Source: Mucilaginibacter aquatilis (GTDB lineage Bacteria > Bacteroidota > Bacteroidia > Sphingobacteriales > Sphingobacteriaceae). From it: a DNA stretch of 64,000 nucleotides. A program made the position numbers and the translations under genes. The notes under the pieces are model-generated. The model saw only the letters and a list, made by a program, of their open reading frames with translations, was not told the origin of the DNA and ran no database searches. The stretch spans positions 1 to 64,000 of the forward strand of contig NZ_WQLA01000005.1 of NCBI RefSeq assembly GCF_009755275.1, written 5' to 3'. This document shows positions 28,730 through 38,034 of the stretch, one piece after another (positions within the stretch are counted from its first letter, which is position 1; each line of letters starts with the position of its first letter).

Positions 28730-31213
28730 GTGAAAACATTAATCCTTGTTGTTGTATGCGCGTTTTTGTGCAGCACCGTCCTGCCTGCGCATGCACAAAC
28801 GGCACCGGCGCAAAAGCCAATAAAGTTATTTTTTGAGAAGGTGTATCTTCATACCGACAGGCAGGTTTACACCCAGGGCGACGATGTATGGTTTAAAGCC
28901 TACCTTGTTAATGCGCAGGATAATCATCTCATATCAACCAGCAAAAGTCTTTACACCGAACTTATATCACCCACGGGCAATGTGGTAAACCAGGAGATGG
29001 TGCTGATGAAAGACGGGCTTGGCATTGGTGATTTTAACCTATCTGGCAACCTTGCAGCAGGCACCTATCGCTTACGGGCCTACACCAACTGGATGCGCAA
29101 CTTTGGCGATAACTTTATATTTGAAAAGAAACTCACCATTGTTAGTGCGCAAGCCGCCCCCCCCATATCAAAGCCTATGCCCGCGGTTATCAGGTTTTTT
29201 CCCGAAGGTGGTTCATTAATCACTGGCGTCACCTCGGTTATTGCCGTTAAAGCCGAAACAGCCTCGGGTGAGGGTATAGCTGCTAAAGGGGCCGTATACT
29301 CAACCTCGGGCGATACAGTTGCTCATTACACTACCGATAGTTTGGGTATGGGCGTGTTTACTTTACTGCCTGTAGCGGGTCAAACATACCAATCAAAAAC
29401 AGCGTTGAATGGCACGCAGGTAGTAATTGCGCTGCCACAACCATTAAATAATGGTTTCACCCTAAAAATATATCGCCAGGATACATCTGTATATGCCGTA
29501 GTTGCCTGCAACGAGCAATTGGTAAGCCAATTGGCCAATCAAAACTTATCACTTAAAATCCGCAGTTTTGGGCGGGTAACTTACCAGCAAACATTTCAAC
29601 TCAAAAGCAATACGGCTGCTATACAAATACCAGTGAGCCAGTTACCAGGTGGTATTGCTGCCGTAACCTTATATGATGCTGCGCAAAAACCAAATTGTGA
29701 GAGGCTTTTATACATAGAACCACGCGACAAAACATCTATAGCCTTTAACCTCGACAAACCTTCTTTTGCTCCGCGCGAAAAGATCTCCTTAAATATTTCG
29801 GTTACCGGCAATCATGGTCAGCCCGTTAAAGGCAACTTTTCGGTAAGCGCAGTTGACGCCAGTCTGTCTACTGCTGATGATAGCAACATTATGTCATACC
29901 TTATGCTGCAATCAGAGTTAAAGGGTTACATTAAAAATGCAGCGCGATACTTTGATACCAGCAACCCGCAACGCGCAAAGCAGTTGGATTTGTTGTTACT
30001 AACCCAGGGCTGGCGCGATTTTATATGGAAACGCCTGGCAGATACCACACTTCGTATTGCCTATATTCCCGAACAAGGTATTAGTCTTACGGGGTTGGTT
30101 AGAGACAGCAAACACGCGCCTATACCCAACGCCAACGTTACCCTTATAGCAAACGCTGCCAATGGCAGGCTATTTGGAGCACAAACCGACGCAAAGGGCA
30201 GGTACTTTTTTGATAATTTACTGCTTACCGGCCGGCAAAAACTAAACCTTTCATCAAAAAATTTGAAGGGCAAGGCAACAGGAACTTTAAGTCTCGATTC
30301 GTTGACTAACAACTACGCTCCGGTATCACCAGGTGTATTGTATTCCTATGTAACTAAACCACAATTTAACGAAGCAAATACTGCATCGCTTGTAAAGCAG
30401 GTTGCACTGGCCAGGCAACGTAGCCTTTCTGATACGCTTATCAGGCTTAAAGATGTGGAGGTGCGCACGCCAGCACGCCGGCAATTTACCGATCGCACAG
30501 TAACAACGTTTGGTTACAAAGATGAGGTACTTGATGTTACCCCTGCCGACAGCACTTACAATTCACTGAAGAATTACATTCTTGCCAAATCTAACCAGGC
30601 CCGTACCTCAGCAGATGGAAACGGTATTGCATTTGTGTCTGACGGTCGCCTTACCCCTCCACGCATTGTGGTTGATAACCGCGATGTAGTTTTTAGTGAT
30701 AATGATGCCAGCGATGTAATCAATCAGATGTCAAACCATTACTTTGAAATGCCCATGTCGGCCGTAAAGAAGGTGGTGATCAAAAAACTGGTTGGTGGTC
30801 CTTCATTACTTGTACAAAACAACGAGGGGTTTGCAGCTACAAGCGCTGCTGCCAGTGCTTCAGGAAGGGCTTCGCAATCGCGCAGTGATATGCCTGTTAT
30901 GTACGCCATATACTTAACGCTGAATCCAGACGGTATAAACAAATTTAAGGTTGGTGCTACACAGGCAGAAGTTAACGGGTACTACGAAGCCCGTACATTT
31001 TATAGCCCCGCTTACGAAAAGCCACAACCTGCCGATAAGACCGATGCACGCCCAACCCTTTACTGGCTGGCCGATGGAAGTACCGATGCTGCCGGGAAAT
31101 CTACAGTGAGCTTTTATAACAGTGATATTAAAACCAACGTTCGTATTGTGATACAAGGCATCAGTAGTAATGGCTTTCCTTTATTTTATACTAAAACTTA
31201 TAACACAAGGTAA
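28730..31213 (+). CDS. Secreted MG2/macroglobulin-like protein with CarboxypepD_reg and plug-like domains
   Basis: An 827-aa secreted protein, start codon GTG, signal peptide ending AHAQ near residue 23. The N-terminal half has the MG2-type opening KVYLHTDRQVYTQGDDVWF and LPGGIAAVTLYD-type macroglobulin beta-sandwiches. A CarboxypepD_reg-like unit is near residues 445-520 (GLVRDSKHAPIPNANVTL), and a degenerate TonB-plug-like stretch follows (residues about 600-700), without a barrel. This arrangement is frequent in Bacteroidota, often near SusC/SusD loci; the function is unknown. It is divergent from the SusCD run. Confidence 0.75.
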   Translation: MKTLILVVVCAFLCSTVLPAHAQTAPAQKPIKLFFEKVYLHTDRQVYTQGDDVWFKAYLVNAQDNHLISTSKSLYTELISPTGNVVNQEMVLMKDGLGIGDFNLSGNLAAGTYRLRAYTNWMRNFGDNFIFEKKLTIVSAQAAPPISKPMPAVIRFFPEGGSLITGVTSVIAVKAETASGEGIAAKGAVYSTSGDTVAHYTTDSLGMGVFTLLPVAGQTYQSKTALNGTQVVIALPQPLNNGFTLKIYRQDTSVYAVVACNEQLVSQLANQNLSLKIRSFGRVTYQQTFQLKSNTAAIQIPVSQLPGGIAAVTLYDAAQKPNCERLLYIEPRDKTSIAFNLDKPSFAPREKISLNISVTGNHGQPVKGNFSVSAVDASLSTADDSNIMSYLMLQSELKGYIKNAARYFDTSNPQRAKQLDLLLLTQGWRDFIWKRLADTTLRIAYIPEQGISLTGLVRDSKHAPIPNANVTLIANAANGRLFGAQTDAKGRYFFDNLLLTGRQKLNLSSKNLKGKATGTLSLDSLTNNYAPVSPGVLYSYVTKPQFNEANTASLVKQVALARQRSLSDTLIRLKDVEVRTPARRQFTDRTVTTFGYKDEVLDVTPADSTYNSLKNYILAKSNQARTSADGNGIAFVSDGRLTPPRIVVDNRDVVFSDNDASDVINQMSNHYFEMPMSAVKKVVIKKLVGGPSLLVQNNEGFAATSAAASASGRASQSRSDMPVMYAIYLTLNPDGINKFKVGATQAEVNGYYEARTFYSPAYEKPQPADKTDARPTLYWLADGSTDAAGKSTVSFYNSDIKTNVRIVIQGISSNGFPLFYTKTYNTR

Positions 31214-31377
31214 ATATGTGTAACAAATTATCAGGATATTTGTAATTTATTATCAATATGACAATTATTTGCAGCCTTGCATGCAAATATTACATGAATG
31301 CCTTATACTTGTATAACAATTTAAATTGTTGATTTTTAACGTACATACCTTAAAAATAGCATAAACAACTTCTTCCT

Positions 31378-32373
31378 ATGATCATTGATTCAAGGGCCTA
31401 CGCACGTGCAGGCCTGCTTGGTAACCCAAGCGACGGTTACTTTGGCAAAACCATCAGCGTTAGTATCAAAAACTTCGGCGCGCACATCCTATTATTTCAA
31501 TCGCCCGAGTTGGTTATTGAGCCGCAGGAAGCTGATGCCAATTCATTCCGTAACATTTATCACCTGCGCGATACCGTTGCCCTTATAGGTTATAATGGCG
31601 GTATTCCAATTATAAAGGCGGCTATAAAAAAGTTTTGTGATTATTGCACGCTTAACGGTATACGCCTGGCTAATAAAAACTTTACTATACGCTACCGCTC
31701 AACCATACCAAGGCAGGTGGGCATGGCAGGATCAAGTGCTATTATCATTGCAACTTTAAAGGCTTTGATGCAGTTTTACCAGGTTGAGGTTGAACCACAC
31801 GTTTTACCCAACATTGCCCTTGAAGCCGAAACTCAAGAGATGGGTATAAATGCCGGTTTGCAGGACAGGGTTATACAATGCTATGAAGGCTGTGTGCATA
31901 TGGACTTTAACAAGCAGCAAATGGCACAGCATGGCTACGGCGTGTACACACCGCTTGACCCTAATAAACTGCCAAAACTATATCTTGCTTACAAAACCCA
32001 GTTAGGTAAAGTATCGGGCAAGGTGCTGAACGAAATACGCGCCAAATATGACAAAGGCGATGAGTTTACCATTAATACCCTAAATACAATTGCCAGCCTG
32101 GCCGATGAAGGTATGAAAGCCATTGAAGCACAGGACTATGGCCTGCTTGGCGAACTCATTAATGCCAACTTTGACAATCGCTGTAAAATTATGACCATCA
32201 GCGATAGCAATATGGAGCTCATTAATACGGCACGTGCCTGCGGAGCATCAGCATCGTTCACAGGATCGGGTGGTGCTATTATAGGCATCTACCATGATGA
32301 TGAAATGCTTAAAAAGCTGGTATACAACTTAAAGAAAATCAACGCACGAGTTATAAAACCTTATATTTTATAG
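31378..32373 (+). CDS. GHMP-family sugar kinase, glucuronokinase-like
   Basis: The 331-aa protein is a GHMP kinase. The Gly/Ser-rich ATP loop is RQVGMAGSSAI near residues 115-125, and the C-terminal GHMP motif is SASFTGSGGAIIGIY. The opening RAYARAGLLGNPSDGYFGK and the stretch GINAGLQDRVIQCYEGCVHM agree closely, from memory, with plant glucuronokinase, which makes glucuronate 1-phosphate. The next gene, 9 bp downstream, is a uridylyltransferase that could convert that product to UDP-glucuronate. Other sugar-1-kinases of the same family remain possible. Confidence 0.75.
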   Translation: MIIDSRAYARAGLLGNPSDGYFGKTISVSIKNFGAHILLFQSPELVIEPQEADANSFRNIYHLRDTVALIGYNGGIPIIKAAIKKFCDYCTLNGIRLANKNFTIRYRSTIPRQVGMAGSSAIIIATLKALMQFYQVEVEPHVLPNIALEAETQEMGINAGLQDRVIQCYEGCVHMDFNKQQMAQHGYGVYTPLDPNKLPKLYLAYKTQLGKVSGKVLNEIRAKYDKGDEFTINTLNTIASLADEGMKAIEAQDYGLLGELINANFDNRCKIMTISDSNMELINTARACGASASFTGSGGAIIGIYHDDEMLKKLVYNLKKINARVIKPYIL

Positions 32374-32382
32374 AAATTTACA

Positions 32383-33258
32383 ATGGTAAAAAAAGCAGTA
32401 ATACCGGCAGCCGGGTTAGGCACCCGTTTCTTACCGGCAACTAAGGCATCACCTAAAGAAATGCTGCCCATAATTGATACGCCAACAATACAATATGTAG
32501 TTCAGGAGGCAGTTGATTCGGGTATTGAAGATATTTTAATTATTTCGGGCAAAGGCAAACGCTCAATTGAAGATCATTTTGACCGTCACCCTGAGCTGGA
32601 AGAGCGCTTACTTGAAAAAGAAGACAAGATGTATGACGAGATCATGCACCTGTCAGATATGGCTAACATCCACTTCATTCGCCAAAAAGAAATCAGCGGT
32701 TTGGGCGATGCCATTTACTATGCTCGTCATCATACAGGTAATGAGCCTTTTGCAGTTTTACTGGGTGATACCATTATCAACTCGGTAATACCTGTTACTC
32801 AGCAACTTATTGACATTTACGAGCAGTACCAAAGCACTGTAATTGCGGTTGAAACTGTTCCTCACGATAAAGTATCCCGTTACGGCATTGTAGGCGGCAG
32901 CATGATGTCTGACACGTTGATGAACCTTGATCAGCTGATTGAGAAACCATCAATGGAAAGCGCCCCATCAAACCTGGCCATTGCCGGCCGTTACGTTTTA
33001 ACCCCGGAAATTTATACCGCGTTAGAAAAAACCCCTCCGGGCAAAAACAACGAGGTACAATTAACCGATGCAATGGTGAACCTTTTAAAAAGTGAAAGCA
33101 TGTATGCCCACACTATTGAAGGTAAACGCTATGACATAGGTAACAAACTTGATTTTCTTAAAACTAACGTAGAGTTTGCTTTACGCCGTAAAGAATTTGC
33201 CGCACCGTTTTACAACTTCCTTAAAGAAATTGTAGAGTCGCATAAAGATCAGTTCTAA
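32383..33258 (+). CDS. galU: UTP-glucose-1-phosphate uridylyltransferase (GalU type)
   Basis: A 291-aa nucleotidyltransferase that makes UDP-sugars from UTP and sugar 1-phosphates. The signature GLGTRFLPATKASPKEMLP is at residues 11-29, and the catalytic Lys is in LIEKPS. The C-terminal KRYDIGNKLDFLKT matches GalU. It follows the GHMP kinase by 9 bp, so the two are surely co-transcribed. GalU enzymes prefer glucose 1-phosphate, but the neighbour suggests glucuronate 1-phosphate may be a physiological substrate here. A strong terminator follows. Confidence 0.88.
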   Translation: MVKKAVIPAAGLGTRFLPATKASPKEMLPIIDTPTIQYVVQEAVDSGIEDILIISGKGKRSIEDHFDRHPELEERLLEKEDKMYDEIMHLSDMANIHFIRQKEISGLGDAIYYARHHTGNEPFAVLLGDTIINSVIPVTQQLIDIYEQYQSTVIAVETVPHDKVSRYGIVGGSMMSDTLMNLDQLIEKPSMESAPSNLAIAGRYVLTPEIYTALEKTPPGKNNEVQLTDAMVNLLKSESMYAHTIEGKRYDIGNKLDFLKTNVEFALRRKEFAAPFYNFLKEIVESHKDQF

Positions 33259-33284
33259 TATTTACTGGTTTGTAACATAGGAGA

Positions 33285-33314
33285 GGCCGCTATAATAAAT
33301 AGCGGCCTTTTTTT
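33285..33314 (+). terminator. Rho-independent terminator after galU
   Basis: GGCCGCTA (33285-33292) pairs with TAGCGGCC (33300-33307), loop of 7, followed by T7. Confidence 0.9.
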
Positions 33315-33370
33315 GTATTAACGTTTTAAAAAAACGAAGTCGTATCTCTTTAATATTTAGTTACGCAAAG

Positions 33371-33928
33371 CTTGCAAGCCTGTCGCTCTACGCTCATTCG
33401 CCGCGGGGGCTGTTACTTTTTCATAGCCACAAAGTAATCAAAAGGCCTATTCATCGCAATCCCTCCCCACGCATGGGCAGCTCCCGCCGGGTGCGCTGAA
33501 TGCCCCGCGCTCTTTTAAAGCTCATTCCCCTCCGTGTGATTACGATCCGCCTCGGGCGGAGTGGCAATCTCATAATGAGAGTTAAAAACGCGAGAAATCG
33601 TCACGTTGCCAATGCTCTTAGCCCCTGCTGCTACTCGCGATGACATGATGGCGATGGTTCACCGCATAAACTTCCCCGTTACCTTCCAGCTTCGGGGCGA
33701 AAGCGGGGCAGCACATGATGGGCGTTGTAGCTGGGTAGGGCCTCTTAGACTTTGCTGAAGCGTAGGGAAAGAGCGAACGAAGTGGGGCAAAAATAAAAAG
33801 CCCGTGGTGTTGCCCGGCTTTGCAGCGCAGGCCACGTGCGGCAAATGAAGCATAGGGAGGTGACTTGATTTTTGGTTCTTTTTATCAAGAAAAAGAACAA
33901 AGAGCCTCCGCGGCTCAGAAGCGGTAGA
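33371..33928. repeat. Long dispersed repeat, copy A (direct-orientation partner at 40224-40729)
   Basis: About 560 bp of GC-richer, non-coding DNA. Two blocks match copy B: a left block (about 33371-33520, with CTGTCGCT, CGCTCATTCGCCGCGG and GTCATAGCCACAAAGTA-like stretches) and a right block (about 33683-33928). The last 70 bp, with GAGGTGACTTGATTTTTGG and CCGCGGCTCAGAAGCGGTA, differ from copy B at a single visible base. The middle 160 bp is unrelated in the two copies. No convincing reading frame exists; the short open frames here are by-products. Nothing else is seen in the 850 bp between galU and the next gene. Confidence 0.8.
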
Positions 33929-34108
33929 TAAGTGATATGCTCACGAAGCTTCATCTCCCCAAACTACTTAACCCCAAATCACCCTTCCATCCTACCCCAT
34001 CCTGCTCTTAAACAATTAATTTTGATTTAACTGCAAGTTTCGTCACCTTAGCAGCAACCAGTTAAAAATGCATTTGTGGTTATTACATTTATAAAGTAGT
34101 AACTATAC

Positions 34109-37100
34109 ATGTTTTCTTTTGTGATATTTAAAAAACAGCTACAACAAACGCTGGCACTAATGCTTGCTACCGGCAGTTTAATCTGTCAGTTTACGCAGGC
34201 CAAGGCGCAAACCAGTGCAAAGCCGTGGCATAATATTGAGCGTACCGTACGGTACCAACCCAGCGGACAAGACTTCGTCATAAAAAACGGAACCCGCCGC
34301 TTTAACCGCGCCATATACGGCACTAATACTGCCTTTAGGGTAGAGGCCGGAGACTTACCCGAATTTGCTTTGTACCTGCCCGGCATGGGCGGTAATCTTA
34401 AACTTGGCCTCATTAAAGGCACCCAAAGTAAGTGGCTTATTAACGCCCAAAATATTGAGGCAAGGTACCGTCCGGGTTCCATGCTATACACCATTCATGA
34501 CCCTATGCTGGGTACAGGCACCATCAATATACAAGTACTGGCCGGTGCCGATAGCGAAACCCTCATAGTTAAAGCCGATGTTAAAAACGCAAGTGATGTA
34601 CAGCTTTTATGGGCTTATGGCGGTGCTACTGGCAAAAAGTTCTCGCGCGATGGTGATATTGGCGCCGACCCGGAATCATCCTTTTACCTCAAACCCGAAT
34701 ATTGCGCTAACAATCGCTATCAGCTTAAAACAGGAAGCTTTGTACTTGATTTTACCGTGACCACCGAGGCTACCTGGTACTTAAACGAACAAAGTCCCGC
34801 TAAAGAAAACAAAGCAGAAGTTTCAAAAAACACCATTACAGGCGTATACCCTGCATCGGTAGCTGTAAAACAAGCAGATGCCGATAAGCAAGTCACGCCT
34901 TTAGACTTATATAACTCAACCGCCACCGGCAGGCCGTTAGTATGCGGCTTGATTAAAGATACGGCCAAGCCTTTATACTGGATGATAGGCCGCGGCAGCA
35001 TTGATAAGCCCTACGCCCTACTTGCTGCCGAAACCGATAAAGCCGAAGCCGCACGTAAAAAGCTGACCTCTCGCGTACAGCTTAACACCCCCGACCCGTA
35101 CATTAATACCTTGGGCGGAGCGCTTGCCGTGGCTGCCGATGCCATATGGGAAGCGCCATCTTACATGCATGGTGCCGTAGCCTGGCGCATGCGCTTACCG
35201 GCATGGCGCGGTGCTTACGTGGCCGATCCGCTGGGATGGCATGACAGGGCCTCGCAACATTTCAGCAGTTATGCCTTGTCGCAAATTACCAGTCCGGAGA
35301 GCGGACCTGTAATTGCCGATACGGCCCTGCAACTGGCACGCCAGCAGGAAAAACTGGGTAACTCGATGTTCAGCAGCGGGTATATTGCACGTAACCCGGG
35401 CGGCGATATTCGTCCGCACCATTATGATATGAACCTGGTATTCATCGACCAGATGCTTACCCACTTTTACTGGACGGGCGACATAGCCAGTGTAAAAAAA
35501 CTTTGGCCAACCATTAAACGGCACCTAGTTTGGGAAAAACGCAATTACGACCACGATGGCGATGGACTGTATGATGCCTATTGCTGCATTTGGGCCAGCG
35601 ATGCCCTGCAATACAGCGGCGGTGGCGTAACCCATTCATCGGCCTATAACTACCGGACTAACCTTGTTGCCGCCCAACTGGCACAAATAGTGGGCGATGA
35701 TGCTACACCCTACAAGCAAGAAGCCGAAAAGATAAAAACCGCTATCGCTAAAAATCTATGGATGCCTGGTAAAGGCACTTACGCCGAATTTAAAGATCTG
35801 CTGGGCAACAAACTGCTGCATACATCGCCCGGGTTATGGACTATATACCACGCCATTGACGAAGGTGTACCCGATGCTATGCAGGCCTACCAAAGTTTGC
35901 GTTATGTTGATACAGAGATACCGCACATTCCTATTATAGCCAAAGGACTAACAGGCAATAATTATCTGCTGGCTACTACCAATTGGTTACCCTACACGTG
36001 GTCGCTCAACAACGTGGCCATGGCCGAAAACATGCACACCACGCTTGCCTACTGGCAGGGCGGCCGTGCCGAAGAGGCTTATGAGCTTTGGAAAAGCACT
36101 TTGCTGGAGAGCATGTATTTAGGCGCAAGTCCGGGTAACTTTCAGCAATTATCATTTTACGATGCCATACGCGGTGAGCTTTACCGCGATTTTGGAGACC
36201 CGGTTGGTATAAGCGCCCGCACTTTGGTTGAAGGTTTGTTTGGAATTAAACCCGACATGCTCAACAATCGCCTAACCATTAAACCCGGCTTACCCGCCGA
36301 CTGGGCCTACGCATCGCTCAAGGTGCCCGATATAAGCATCGATTTTAAACGTACCGGTAATTTAGATAGTTATATCATTGCTTCATCAATGCCTAAAAAC
36401 GTGCCTTTAAACTTTGAATTAAATGCCCGTTCTGCGCAAGTAAAGCAAGTTACGGTAAACGGTAAACCAGTTAAATGGATTTGCCAGTCATCAGCGGTAG
36501 GTAGCCCGGTTATACAAATTGCAGCCGGTGTACAAAAGCACTATACAATTAAAGTGGTTTGGGGTACCGGGGCTATAGCAACCGCAACACCCGAACTTAA
36601 TGGTGTGGCAGGACAATCTTACAGCCAGTCGTTTGGTAAAGCTACAGTAATTAAAGTGGCCGATCCGCAAGGTATTTTGGGGACACAGTCGTTTAAAGCT
36701 AACCAGCTTAATTATACACTTAAACCATCAGTAGGCAACCATACTGCCTTTATACAATTAAAGCAAGGCGCTTTAACCTGGTGGCAACCGCTTAATGTAG
36801 TCATACAGCCGCAACCTGTGGAAATTAAATTTGAGGTTGAACAACCCGCCGATCAGTTGAAGTTTGCAGTAGTTAACCATGCGGTCAAAGGCACTATACA
36901 AATTCAGGTAAATCCTGAAACTAAATCGGCCTATACACAAACGGTACAGGTCGACGGCAAGAGTCAATCCGCGGAAATCACTGTTCCGGCGCAGCATTTA
37001 ATTGTAGGTAGTAACCATGTGCGCTTACAATATGGAGGAAAAGTGATAGATACCGCCATTATTAACTGGCGGGTGAATACCAACCAGCCTATGCAGCCGG

Positions 37101-37807
37101 TTGATATGTCGGCAAAGTTTAATGATGAAGTAACGCACATTTTCACCAACCAATACTTGTCGCCAAGGCCGCAAAGTGTAACGCTGCAACTGCCTACGCA
37201 GGGCATTGGCAACTGGTGTTACCCGCTTACCAAGGCCAACATTGATGACAGTGGCTTACGCAAAGCAGCAGGCAGCAAAAACCTGCTCCAACTGTCGCAG
37301 CACATAAGCTTTGCAACACCGGGCAATGAGGGTAAAAACATTGCCTTTACCTCGCAGTGGGACAACTACCCACGCAGTATCAACGTATCGTTAAACGGTT
37401 CGGCATCGCATGCTTATTTGTTAATGGCTGGTTCTACTAACCCTATGCAAACCCGTTTGGTAAATGGCACAATAACCATTACTTATGAAGACGGCACCAA
37501 GCAAAGCCTCGAACTAAAAAACCCCGAAAACTGGTGGCCTATTGAGCAGGACTACGATAACGACGGCTTTGCCTTTAACCCCGGCGCAGCCAAACCGTTA
37601 CGCGTTTACCTCAAAACCGGTACAGCAGCTTTAGATTTTAAAGATTTTACAACCATAAAAGGTTTCAGTAATAAAGGTATTGATGGAGGCGCGGCTACGG
37701 TGTTGGATATGTGGCTTGACCCTGCTAAAAAGTTAAAAAGCCTCGACTTGAATACCGTTGCTAATGATGTAGTCATTGGATTAATGGGAGTGAGTTTGGT
37801 GAGGTAG
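34109..37807 (+). CDS. Secreted DUF4450-type six-hairpin glycosidase-like protein
   Basis: A 1232-aa secreted protein (signal ending in KAQ, near residue 35). The N-terminal beta-sandwich (about 40-330) matches DUF4450 (GTRRFNRAIYGTNTAFRVE). An (alpha/alpha)6-barrel-like part follows at about 340-720, with YDHDGDGLYDAYCCIWASDA and SSAYNYRTNLVAA, as in amylo-alpha-glucosidase and GH78-type enzymes. The C-terminal 450 residues are beta-rich accessory domains. Acidic residues in the barrel could be catalytic, but specificity is unknown. It is paired with the next glycosidase-like gene, 227 bp downstream, and the two are flanked by a repeat pair. Confidence 0.7.
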   Translation: MFSFVIFKKQLQQTLALMLATGSLICQFTQAKAQTSAKPWHNIERTVRYQPSGQDFVIKNGTRRFNRAIYGTNTAFRVEAGDLPEFALYLPGMGGNLKLGLIKGTQSKWLINAQNIEARYRPGSMLYTIHDPMLGTGTINIQVLAGADSETLIVKADVKNASDVQLLWAYGGATGKKFSRDGDIGADPESSFYLKPEYCANNRYQLKTGSFVLDFTVTTEATWYLNEQSPAKENKAEVSKNTITGVYPASVAVKQADADKQVTPLDLYNSTATGRPLVCGLIKDTAKPLYWMIGRGSIDKPYALLAAETDKAEAARKKLTSRVQLNTPDPYINTLGGALAVAADAIWEAPSYMHGAVAWRMRLPAWRGAYVADPLGWHDRASQHFSSYALSQITSPESGPVIADTALQLARQQEKLGNSMFSSGYIARNPGGDIRPHHYDMNLVFIDQMLTHFYWTGDIASVKKLWPTIKRHLVWEKRNYDHDGDGLYDAYCCIWASDALQYSGGGVTHSSAYNYRTNLVAAQLAQIVGDDATPYKQEAEKIKTAIAKNLWMPGKGTYAEFKDLLGNKLLHTSPGLWTIYHAIDEGVPDAMQAYQSLRYVDTEIPHIPIIAKGLTGNNYLLATTNWLPYTWSLNNVAMAENMHTTLAYWQGGRAEEAYELWKSTLLESMYLGASPGNFQQLSFYDAIRGELYRDFGDPVGISARTLVEGLFGIKPDMLNNRLTIKPGLPADWAYASLKVPDISIDFKRTGNLDSYIIASSMPKNVPLNFELNARSAQVKQVTVNGKPVKWICQSSAVGSPVIQIAAGVQKHYTIKVVWGTGAIATATPELNGVAGQSYSQSFGKATVIKVADPQGILGTQSFKANQLNYTLKPSVGNHTAFIQLKQGALTWWQPLNVVIQPQPVEIKFEVEQPADQLKFAVVNHAVKGTIQIQVNPETKSAYTQTVQVDGKSQSAEITVPAQHLIVGSNHVRLQYGGKVIDTAIINWRVNTNQPMQPVDMSAKFNDEVTHIFTNQYLSPRPQSVTLQLPTQGIGNWCYPLTKANIDDSGLRKAAGSKNLLQLSQHISFATPGNEGKNIAFTSQWDNYPRSINVSLNGSASHAYLLMAGSTNPMQTRLVNGTITITYEDGTKQSLELKNPENWWPIEQDYDNDGFAFNPGAAKPLRVYLKTGTAALDFKDFTTIKGFSNKGIDGGAATVLDMWLDPAKKLKSLDLNTVANDVVIGLMGVSLVR

Positions 37808-37812
37808 GTTTG

Positions 37813-37919
37813 TCTGAACCGGAATTGGCCACAAATAAAGAATTTTCGGAATTGCTTATCGCTTTATTGAGGGCAAGCAATTCTGTCAATTTTACAAATT
37901 CCTAAAATTCCGGTTCAGA
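37813..37919. repeat. MITE-like element with perfect 14-bp terminal inverted repeats
   Basis: TCTGAACCGGAATT (37813-37826) is the exact reverse complement of AATTCCGGTTCAGA (37906-37919). A second nested pair, GAATTGCTT (37849-37857) and AAGCAATTC (37875-37883), makes a 107-bp double stem-loop. A partial relative (GGAACCGGACTTTTAAGAA) is at 43037-43064. It has no coding capacity and sits between the two glycosidase genes. Confidence 0.65.
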
Positions 37920-37946
37920 TGGGCTTGCGTTAGAATATGCCTGAGG

Positions 37947-37969
37947 GGTGCTGAAACAAGTTCAGCATG
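37947..37969 (-). repeat. Short dispersed repeat (GAACTTGTTTCAGCACC type)
   Basis: On the minus strand this reads as CATGCTGAACTTGTTTCAGC plus ACC. Close relatives in the same window are at 43256-43277 and 43954-43975 on the plus strand. REP-like repeats of this kind are common between genes in this phylum. Confidence 0.55.
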
Positions 37970-38034
37970 ACCGTGAAAAAAGAAAATAAAAACACACTGC
38001 TCTTTTGTAAGAGCTGCAGAATGAATAAACCACT

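Noticed and set aside
33659-33954. Two open frames on the minus strand in repeat copy A, and one at 40568-40771 in copy B
   Set aside because: They are by-products of the repeat sequence; the blocks carry no consistent frame between the copies.
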